Source of the DNA: Cerioporus squamosus
Taxonomy: Eukaryota > Basidiomycota > Agaricomycetes > Polyporales > Polyporaceae
Assembly: GCA_022592435.1 (NCBI GenBank)
Contig: JABYQS010000333.1
Coordinates: 1-29,842, forward strand
Length of the DNA stretch: 29,842 nucleotides
Direction: 5' to 3'
Positions 9,815 to 17,614 of the stretch are shown here, in pieces (position 1 is the stretch's first letter; each line of letters starts with the position of its first letter). The notes beneath the pieces are model-generated. The model was given only the letters and a program-made list of their open reading frames with translations, did no database searches and was not told the DNA's origin. Made by a program: the position numbers and the translations under genes.

Positions 9815-10615
9815 CGTGTATGCAAGAAGGTTGTCATTATATTCTTAGTAGCGGTTTGTAGTCAGTATCAGTAGATATTGTAATGTCACATGATTTTCAG
9901 TTAATAATCGGTTTAAACCAACAACTGGACCGCGGTTATGGTCCAGTTACGAATTGTTCAGTTGAGGTGCACTATAACCGGACTGGTAAGTGGTCCAGTT
10001 AGGTTGCGGTCCTTGGTTCGACCCTTGGGGGGTCAAAAAACTGGACTTGACCGGACCCTCCATCACTAGCCCTCGCGCAGGCAGGGACGAGCCGGGCTTT
10101 GGTGAGGGCTTCTGACGGCCTGACGGCTCGGCTCGAGGATATGTCAAGCCTGAGCCGAGCCGTCAGGCCGGGGCTTAAACGCTCTGCTCATCCAAGTCCC
10201 GCTTTGCCTGTCAAGCCTGTCAAGGTGCGTCAGAAATGGAAGAATGCGCAGAGTCGCAGGACTCACGCTGTTTTTGGCTGCTCTCAGTGAGTAGTAGAGC
10301 CTATTCTCTCACTCTGGCTCACATGTCTGATCCTTTGTATGCTCCTAGGGTCCCTGTGCACCGTTTATAATACGTATGTGAGCTCGGATGACCTGTATAA
10401 CCATTCGTAGATCTCTCTGAAACCCTCCAGTTCGCAGTTTCTGAGGTGAATTCTCAGTCAACCGAAGCCGCGGCCCAGGCCGGGCCAAGCCCCGGGCTTG
10501 GCCTGAGCCGTCCTGAGGGCCCGGCCTGAGGTTCCACCAAGCCCCGGCCGTCTGAAGCCGGGCCAAAGCCCCGGGCTTCAGGCCGAGCCGGGACTTGCAA
10601 GTCACTAGTACTATC

Positions 10616-10962
10616 GAACTGGGAGGGATACTACACATGCCTAGAGTTACACAGTCGTGGCATTACGATGCACTTATGCTGAGGTGCAGTCTGCGCATGG
10701 ACTCAATCGGAACTTTGTTGAGCTCAATCCGCTTGTGCCGACTGACAATGCAAGATTCACGAACACATTGTTCACGTGCACCACAGTCCACTTACATGGC
10801 AAACTCAAGAGATCATAGTGCATGCAGATACGAGTAAGTACTGAATTGATGGAGATAAGAGAGACATGCACTGCCGGTACTTCCAAAGTTCACAATAGCG
10901 AGGGTGGACGATGGCGCGGGTATAGGTTAACCACTCGCCGAGAACGCATAGCTAGAAGCTGC
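10616..10962. other. Intergenic, no supported gene
   Basis: About 350 bp between the second family A MITE and tRNA-Ala(UGC). Only short open frames occur. Confidence 0.5.
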
Positions 10963-10968
10963 AAAAAA
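10963..10968 (-). terminator. Pol III T6 stop after tRNA-Ala(UGC)
   Basis: Six A on the plus strand (six T in the transcript), 20 nt past the tRNA 3' end. Confidence 0.75.
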
Positions 10969-10988
10969 GCAACATTTTGAGCTATCAT

Positions 10989-11060
10989 TGGACGTTGAGG
11001 GGTTTGAACCCTCGACCTCACGCATGCAAAGCGTGCGCGCTACCACTGTGCCAAACGCCC
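10989..11060 (-). tRNA. tRNA-Ala (UGC)
   Basis: A 72-nt intronless tRNA. The acceptor stem GGGCGTT/AACGTCC carries the alanine identity pair G3:U70, and the discriminator is A. The A-box is TGGCACAGTGG. The anticodon arm CACGC-TTTGCAT-GCGTG carries TGC. The T arm is GAGGG-TTCAAAC-CCCTC. It is nearly identical to the CGC isoacceptor at 13573-13644. Confidence 0.94.
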
Positions 11061-11253
11061 GTACTTCTCAGCCTCTCCTGAGCAAATATATAGTGAGGCC
11101 ACGTGTGCATATTCGCGCGGAGCAGAGGTCAGAGAAGGCTGCAGAAGCTCAACAGGGTAAGCCAGCAGGTAAGTAAGTACGAATAGGCAGAGCTCATGCT
11201 ACACGGAGAACAAGATTATTATACAATAACGGGGAAGGGATGTCGTCTACGGC

Positions 11254-12812
11254 CTATGACTCCAGCGCTGCAACGATACCGTACGCTGCGGCAGCGGCAG
11301 CACCACCAACAAGGAGTGTACTGAACGCACCCCATATGTAGCCTCCAGCGTCCTGTCCCGCACCGGTAACCCGCGCCTTGACCGCTCCGAAGATCAGCAA
11401 CACGACGCCGGTGACGACGCAGGAGTAGATCAGGGCGATGTGTGCGATGGGTTCGAAGAAGTACGGGAGGAGCGGGATAAGGCCGCCGACGAAGTATCCC
11501 ATCCCGATTGTGAACGCGGAGGCGTACATGCGCGATGTCGGGACCTCCTCGATGCCCTCTCCGAATTTGAGCAGGAACGCAGTGAGACCGACGTTCTGCG
11601 CCCACCGGAGCGTGATGCCCTCCTCCATCGTGAGCGTCGCGTCGCTCGCGGTGCTTGCGCGGGTGAGCTGGGACGGGCCGTCGCCGTGCGTGCTGAATTC
11701 GACGTCGCGGAGATTCGCCGCGACCTGCCGCGAGACCTTCTCGTCCACGCCGACAGGTCCCAGGACCGCATGCACCTCGCGCTCCATCTCTCCGTCACAT
11801 GAACGGAGCACGCGCGCCGCGGTGACCTTCTGCTGGTAGCGGTAGTGGTCCCGTTCCGCTTGGGATGCGAGGAAGCCGCCGATGCCCATCGAAATGGCAC
11901 CGGCGATGAGTTCGGCGATTCCGCCGAGGATAACGAGTTTCGATTCGCCGAGGGAAGAGAGACCAGCGGTGAGTGCGAATGGGACAGTCAATCCGTCGGA
12001 GAGGCCAATCACGCTGCGGGTTTTACGGGATTAGCACGTTGGCGGAACATAGATACGGTCCGAGAGCGCGGAATGACAGAACAACAATCGACCGGGAGCT
12101 GAGGCAATACTCAGCTGAAGGAGAGAGGGCCGGTTCTGTCTCTCAAATATGTGTGTTCTTCAGCCTCACAGGGCATGCACTATCGCAAGGAAGCAGGACC
12201 GAGGGGATACATTGTCTGTGTCGGCACTGCATGGCAAACGCCGCCTCGATCATTTCCCGCAGCATGTCCGTCTGCTGCTAGTAAAAGGACGCTTACCATT
12301 GGGTCATCGAGTCGGCGTTAGCGCATATCTTCGATGCCTTACAGCGGAGACAAGGGGCTAAGTGCGTCGAACGCCTCACACCTCCACGGGACCCGCCTTC
12401 GCGTCCCTCGCCCTCTCTTCCCCAGCTTCTAGCGCGATGGTAGGAAGGGTGAGGATACGGCGCGCAACCACAAGGATGCAACCCCAAATCCATCATTCTT
12501 GCCACCATCGGCACCGACACATCTCCCACCGATGAACGAACCGACAAAAATGCAGGACAAAGAATGATGTACTCACACGTCGCGGACAACGTCAGGGTCA
12601 ATGAGGGTGCGCTCGTCGTCGCCCTTCAGCTCCTTGCAGCATACTCCAGAGCGTACGGGTTCGTGCCGGTCGCACTTTGCGGGTAGCGGCGCAGGCTGCG
12701 GGCAGGCAGACTGGTTGATCGACCAGACGGGTGGCTTGTTGCTCGCCAGAGTGTCTGAGCCTCTGCGGTGCGGCAAGGGGACGGACGGGGCGGATGAAGA
12801 TGGTTCAGACAT
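11254..12812 (-). CDS. CCC1: CCC1/VIT1-family vacuolar iron/manganese transporter
   Basis: Membrane transporter that moves Fe2+ or Mn2+ from cytosol into the vacuole, giving iron detoxification and storage (family knowledge). Two exons, 12812-12577 and 12013-11254, encode 331 aa, close to yeast Ccc1. Exon 1 is a polar N-terminus ending in DPDVVRDV. Exon 2 opens directly with VIGLSDGLTVPFALTAG in the first membrane helix (Asp85 of SDG is the position of the metal-path Asp in VIT1), then ISMGIGGFLASQAERDHY in helix 2. A Glu-rich cytosolic metal-binding loop follows, then KFGEGIEE and three further helices ending in AAALES. The single intron is 563 nt (GTGAGT...CGCAG), about nine times the local norm. 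I saw no extra exon in it, but a small one cannot be excluded. A pyrimidine-rich tract precedes the start. The family call is firm; iron versus manganese preference is not visible. Confidence 0.93.
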
Positions 12813-12835
12813 AGTGAGAAGACACGGGTAGATAT

Positions 12836-12905
12836 GAGAGAGAGGAGAGCGCGAGGGAGGGAGGGAGGTAAGTAGGAAGGAAGGAGGAATGCCGCAGGAA
12901 GGGAG
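12836..12905 (-). promoter_or_regulatory. Pyrimidine-rich tract upstream of CCC1
   Basis: On the coding strand this is almost uninterrupted C/T (plus strand GAGAGAGGAGAGCGCGAGGG and following), ending about 25 nt before the ATG. CT-rich tracts like this commonly mark transcription start regions of well-expressed fungal genes. A CATATACT TATA-like word sits just upstream at about 12904-12911. Confidence 0.5.
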
Positions 12906-12911
12906 TATATG

Positions 12912-13572
12912 AGAGCACTATGGAGCTCCCTCCGGAATGCTTGAGAATCCAGACTGACGTAATCCGTCCTCTCATTGGCTGGCGTCGGTGACCGGTGCGG
13001 TACTTTTTCGTGTCCTCCGCCACAGACGCGTTTGCCGAAGGGCTCGCGACGCACTCGGCAACGACCTGCAATGACCAGGAGGAGCTTAACCATCGTCCCG
13101 CCCGCACGGGCTAGTGCGAGGCCGCTCGAGGACGCGTCCGAGTCGAACGTGCGTTCAGGCGCAGCAATATGGACCCTGGATGACTCGAACTCAAACTTGC
13201 TTTCCTGCGCACGCAGCACCGGTCTGCTTCGCCAGGCTCTTCTCCGGCCGACGAGACATGGCTTCCACAGCCAGTTTTGTGCACACGAGGCTGCAGCTGT
13301 GAAACTCCCGGCGTGTGAGTGCGGATCATGCATTCGATACCCAACGATACCCTATCAATAGAACGGAGGGGGTGCCCCGTGTCGGATTCAACGGCTGAAC
13401 CTTGCGAGAACTTTTCGGAAGTTCGTGGGTTCAATGAACGCATACTCTTTCACCTTCATGGAGTTGCTGAAAAGCGTACAGCGCATTTGCGAGCTGGGAC
13501 CATATAGGATGACTTCCAGCCTGCTGATTTCCCATATCAGCTCTGATGCGCTATGGTAGGTTGAACGTCATC
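12912..13572. other. Intergenic, CCC1 upstream region
   Basis: About 660 bp between CCC1 and tRNA-Ala(CGC). A 235-codon minus-strand open frame crosses this area but overlaps the CCC1 first exon out of frame and has no recognisable domain, so I do not call it a gene. Confidence 0.5.
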
Positions 13573-13644
13573 GGGCATTTGGCACAGTGGTAGCGCGCAC
13601 GCTTCGCATGCGTGAGGTCCAGGGTTCAATCCCCTGAATGTCCA
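13573..13644 (+). tRNA. tRNA-Ala (CGC)
   Basis: A 72-nt intronless tRNA. The acceptor GGGCATT/AATGTCC has the alanine G3:U70 identity pair. The anticodon arm CACGC-TTCGCAT-GCGTG carries CGC. The T arm is CAGGG-TTCAATC-CCCTG. Compared with the UGC copy, the base pairs that differ in the acceptor and T stems are compensated on both sides, so both genes look functional. Confidence 0.94.
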
Positions 13645-13664
13645 TACCTTACTAGCTTCGTTAC

Positions 13665-13670
13665 TTTTTT
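13665..13670 (+). terminator. Pol III T6 stop after tRNA-Ala(CGC)
   Basis: TTTTTT starts 21 nt past the tRNA 3' end, mirroring the distance at the UGC gene. Confidence 0.75.
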
Positions 13671-13744
13671 CTGGTCGACGTCTAAATTGGTGTGTACTGA
13701 ATACAATGCCTCTAAGATGTCTTCTGCCAAGCTGTCTATAGCTA

Positions 13745-13929
13745 CAGTTGAATCGCCGATAAGGAATACGCCGGTAACGAATATCCGCAATAATGAATCG
13801 GGTTGACCCCCTCCCAAATGAGCGCTTACGCCAACTTACACGCCAAACTTGCAGCTGGTAACGAATATCCGCAATAACGAATCGACTTTGGGTGTCTCCC
13901 GAGAGTATTCCTTATCGGCGATTCATCTG
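13745..13929 (+). mobile_element. Tc1/mariner-type MITE (185 bp)
   Basis: Terminal inverted repeats of 25 bp (13745-13769 and 13905-13929), starting CAGTTGAATCGCC and CAGATGAATCGCC with one mismatch. They are flanked by a TA duplication (13743-13744, 13930-13931). The TA target and CAGT-type end fit Tc1/mariner, probably the pogo/Fot1 branch. It has no coding capacity. It lies 100 bp downstream of tRNA-Ala(CGC). Confidence 0.85.
13773..13884 (+). repeat. Subterminal direct repeat inside the MITE
   Basis: A 28-bp word GGTAACGAATATCCGCAATA... occurs at 13773-13800 and 13857-13884 in the same orientation with one T/C difference. It is probably a transposase-binding repeat of the parent element. 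Confidence 0.75.
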
Positions 13930-14145
13930 TAGTAGTATAGCTCACAACAAACAACGATGCGCCTCAGTGTGAACCGAAGGAATAGCAGCTGGCGAGGCAC
14001 CCTGTCGGTAGCCAGCAACTCTCTAGGGCATTACCAAAGTCTACATAGCCTGAACACCGTCCACGTATTTACAGGCGACTACGCAGAGCACAAGTCCTGG
14101 ACCAAGGCCCTACAGGTGGCAGCATCGATCTCTGGACCGTCCCGC

Positions 14146-17100
14146 TCACGTCGAAAAGATGCCAATGATCTTGAATGGCGGCACGTTCCTGTCGTCCTCC
14201 TCGCCCAGCAGCTGACATTCGACGTAGTGCGTCCCCCGCGCGACACGGCGGTCGATGATCTGCAGCCTGCACGTCCGAAGCCGTCAGCATCCGCGATGAT
14301 AACAACACACTCGCAAAGAGGTACTCACGTCGGCGTCGGCTCCCCGACCTGCCCCGCGTTCTCGATGACGACCGCGCCAGGGTAGTTATCGTCCACCCAG
14401 CACTCGACCGCGCTCCCCATCCCGACCTCCGACGCCGGCTCCTTGATGTAGTACACCGCGACCTCGCCCTCGCCCACCTGGATGTTCACCCGCAGCTTGC
14501 TCGTCGGCAGGCTCGAGTAGAAGTAGTGCGCATGCGACGACAGCTCCGCGCTCCCCGGCGGCGGGTGGTACGCCGCCCACCCCGAGCCCGCGAACATCGA
14601 CAGCGGGAGCGGGTTCACGAGGTCGTTCGCGGACACGCAGTACGGCGCGACTTCCTCGAAGGGCGCCTCCTCGAGGTCCGCCGGGCGGGAGTTGATGCGC
14701 ACGGGGGGAACGCGCAGACGCGGGTCCTGGCTCACCGTGCGCCCGGAGGACTCGCCGTTCGCGACCCCGGCTGGGAGCGCAGCGGCCGCGGCGCGGTTCA
14801 TCTGCTCGTCCTCGGGCGACGCGGCGCCGGCGGCACCCTTGCGCTGAGCGACACCGCCAAACAGGCCGCGTGCATCCGTGGGCTGCTTCGCCTGGCCGTC
14901 GGGGTAGACTTGTGTCGCGGGCGACGGGAGAGCCTCGGCGGAGTGGCCCATGATCGCCGCCCAGGTTGTGCACACCTGCGTCTGGAAGTACGAGGTGAGC
15001 ACGTCGGCGATGACTTCGTGGCCGGCCGAGTTCGCGAGGATGGGGTCCACGAAGTACTTTTCGATCGAGTGCGGGTCCGCGATATACCTGGGATACAGGA
15101 TCGGCTTGATGCTGCTCGGTGGTCAGCATAAAGTCCGGGCCTCGTGACATGCGCACGTACCTGACGTGAGGGATGTCGTAGAAGTGCGCGACGAGACTGT
15201 GCCAGTGGTCGGCGCCTGCGAAACCTTTCGACTGCGCGACCTGGGGACTGAAGTGGCCGAGGATCAGCACGGCAGGCGCGTCCGGTCGGATCAGGATCGA
15301 GCGGATGAGCAGCTCAAAGTCCTCCATCGAAGCGTCGGAGCTAGCACAACAGCGTCAGCAGACACACGCGCTGAGCAGGAATAGGACTCACTTGGCGTCG
15401 TCGACATCCAACTCAACAATGACCATGTCGGTGATGTCGGGTATGTGGTGTGCGTTGCAGAAGCCAAAGTACGATGCGCTCGTCCGGCGCATGGCACCGT
15501 TCGTCAGTTCGGTGGCTGGATGCGGGAACACGCCGTTCCACCAGTTGAAAAACCGCGCGGGCCAGCAACTAGGTGATAGAGGGTCGTCTCCGGCGCCGTG
15601 ACATGCAGAGACTACAGACAACTATATCAGCAATGCTATTCCAATTCCAATCATGGAGTGAAGAGACACGAAGAAGACCCGTCCAATTACACTCGAACAG
15701 ATACTGGTCTGACGAAGCAGCAACCCTGTACACAGTCCTGTCACCCGAAGCGACTTATTCGTGAGCCGCGCAACAGGCCTAAGGCATGCATCACGGCCAC
15801 ACGTATGCGCTCGACGTTTGCTCAGTGCAACAGGCCGCAGCGGGCACTACGAGGACGACGGTCGCCAGAAACAGTCGACCGGCTGCGACCAGACCTAACG
15901 TCATCGGGTGACGGGATGACCAGAGCGCAACGTCAATCCTTGCACTTTCGGTATCGACGCAAGGTTGAGTTCGCGGACGTATCACGCAACTGCCCACGCC
16001 ACCGACGTACTTCTACGAGCGCAAGACGCTTCGTACGATCGTTGCTTACGGTTGCCTTAGAAGGATTCTTAGGCGGCGGAAGCGAGGAGTGTGATGATAG
16101 GGTCGGACCGCTGGTCTTGAACCCAGACGGTTAGGGCGGTCCTAGAAAGGCCACGAGAAGGAGACAGAGGAGAGAAGGACCAGGGCCTAACCGTCTAGTG
16201 ACTTTCGTATAGGCGGCTGGGGGATAGTGGCTTTCGTCACGGAGGTCACTGCGGGACGATCACTCTTCTGGTTCGAACCACGACGATGCGATACGTCCTG
16301 CGGGTCGTTCAAGAGAGCATGAAAGTCACGAGACGTTTAGGCCAGCTGTGTCTTGTCCTGTCCGCTGTCCGTCTTCTTGCCTGTTTAGGACGGGGCAGGA
16401 CGCGTCCCTATAACGGAGACTATCGGATTGCCTGAACGCCGCCGGGAGGATAGCACCGTTCCACAGAACGCGTATCGCGACGTGTACGAGATGGACGTAG
16501 GGCGTGCAGAATGAGGACTTCGGAACGACATGCATCCAGGCACCCGGTCAAAGGCAGCAGGCACGAGAGCATATAGGGGAAGCCTTTGCGCACTAACCCC
16601 TAGACTCTCAGCACACAACGTGGACCAGGGACAGCCGGGCGCATGGAAGTATCCAAAGACACATTTATGTCCGCGACACGCGCCGACGCGGCGATGGGGC
16701 GGAATAGACCGGAAACGAAAAGTCGAGAGGAGGTGCTCACCGGAACCGCCAATGACACTGATTGTAACGGGGAGGCCGCTGAGGGCCTTGTTGATGACGC
16801 GCTGGACGCGCGCACCGCTGCCTAGGTGGAAGCGGGTCGTGGAGAGGACGAAGGGGTCGTACTTCTGGGCCAGCTCGTCTCCTGGGCCGAGTGCGGGGCA
16901 GAACGGGAAGGGGTTGGCATCCTCGGTGAGGTTGAGGTAGTTCTTGGGCTTGAGGTCGGTGTGGAGGAGCCGATGTCGGGGGTTAGAGGTCTCGGAAGGC
17001 AGGATAGAGCGGGTGAAGAGGATGAGGGCGACGAAGGCGAGGAGGATAAGCCATATGCGATTCGTGACCCCGAGGCTCTTCTGCTGGAGGCGGGAGGCCT

Positions 17101-17179
17101 TCTCTGGGTCGCCGGGCATGTGGGCGGGAGTGGGCGGGATGGAGATGTGGGCGAGGCCCTTGCCGGCGCGGCGCTGCAT
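14146..17179 (-). CDS. Type II membrane SGNH-hydrolase-like protein
   Basis: Likely Golgi or cell-surface esterase-like protein; an acetyl or acyl substrate on a polysaccharide is inferred from its neighbour. Five exons: 17179-16741, 15611-15392, 15340-15161, 15111-14329 and 14266-14146, encoding 580 aa. Residues 1-41 are cytosolic and residues about 42-60 form one membrane anchor (WLILLAFVALILF). After NPFPFCPALGPGDELAQKY comes block I, VIGGS-VSACHGAGDD, split by intron 1 directly after the Ser146 codon. A middle block IVELDVDDAN, GHFSPQV and DHWHS follow, then the C-terminal block DPILANSAGHEVIADVL (302-318). Here Leu305 stands where the DxxH catalytic His is expected. Residues beyond about 400 form a probable beta-rich accessory domain. 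An alternative start is Met21. Intron 1 is 1129 nt; the other introns are 49-62 nt. It is divergent from the GT69 gene, and a shared promoter is likely. Family call good, activity doubtful. Confidence 0.82.
15612..16740 (-). other. Oversized first intron of the SGNH gene
   Basis: The 1129-nt intron has a good donor (GTGAGC) and acceptor (CTGTAG), and the phase joins G-G-S to V-S-A-C-H exactly. Inside is a hairpin: AGACGGTTAGG plus GGTCCT at 16125-16143, pairing with AGGACC plus CCTAACCGTCT at 16176-16196. A 178-codon plus-strand open frame crosses 15598-16134 but has no recognisable domain. The intron probably grew by insertion; no clear transposon ends were found. Confidence 0.55.
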
Positions 17180-17614
17180 CCGCGGGCGTGGTCGTCAACG
17201 TCGACGATGAGCAGGCTCGTCTCGGCGAGACGTGAAAGGAGTGGCAGAAAACAAGCAGGAAAAGCGAGAGTCGACTTGTCACGGAGACAGACAGAGACCC
17301 GGTGCATGCCCATATCCAGGAAATTGGGCGTCTGTGTGCGCGCCTCCGCTCGCGCCGTCTGCCATTTGGCAAGTTTCCTGCATCTGCTCTTCTCCTCTCC
17401 GCCCGCCCTCTCGCCCAGATACCCTCCTCGACTATAAGCTACACCTCTCTAATTCTCTCTCGGTCCCTCCTCGTCGCGCGCGGAAGCAACTCTTTCGGCG
17501 TACCCGCGACACGCTCGCGCACGGAGCTAACGCGTCGGAACCCGCTCAGAACGGGCAACATACCTGTCCACCGTACGTGTCCATTCTGCGGTCTTCCTCC
17601 GCCCCCTCGTCGCC
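17180..17614. promoter_or_regulatory. Divergent promoter between SGNH and GT69 genes
   Basis: 435 bp separate the two start codons. On the GT69 side there is a CT-rich run (about 17390-17480) and TATAAG at 17433-17438. Head-to-head arrangement at this distance suggests co-regulation, which is inference. Confidence 0.5.

Larger units (their letters stand above)
9357..10068 (+). mobile_element. hAT-like non-autonomous element, family B, nested in family A
   Basis: A 712-bp element with terminal inverted repeats TAGTGATGGAGGGTCC (16 bp perfect, then degenerate). It is flanked by the 8-bp duplication GCCCTCGC (9349-9356 and 10069-10076). The subterminal regions are packed with ACCGG/CCGGT and GGTCCAGTTA words in both orientations, as is common for hAT transposase-binding regions. 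The centre is unlike the ends, more AT-rich, and contains two tRNA-like modules. No transposase frame was seen. It inserted after family A copy 2 was already in place. Confidence 0.88.
9302..10607 (-). mobile_element. hAT-like MITE, family A, copy 2 (inverted, interrupted)
   Basis: Same family as the 8346-8950 element but in the opposite orientation: its left end matches the right end of copy 1 in reverse complement, and vice versa. It is flanked by the 8-bp duplication GTACTATC (9294-9301 and 10608-10615). Removing the nested 712-bp element and its 8-bp duplicate leaves 586 bp, close to copy 1's 605 bp. No transposase is encoded. Confidence 0.9.

Noticed and set aside
12626..13333. 235-codon minus-strand open frame
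   Set aside because: It overlaps the CCC1 first exon in another frame, has low-complexity Ser/Pro/Arg-rich composition, and no domain. It is most likely a GC-rich chance frame over the CT-rich promoter.
14386..15327. 313-codon minus-strand open frame
   Set aside because: It is a frame-shifted read-through of SGNH exons 3 and 4 and the intron between them; the true frame is fixed by DPILANSAGH and the splice phases.
15598..16134. 178-codon plus-strand open frame inside the SGNH intron
   Set aside because: It is antisense to the SGNH gene, rich in Arg/Ser/Thr, with no recognisable motif or plausible splice partners.
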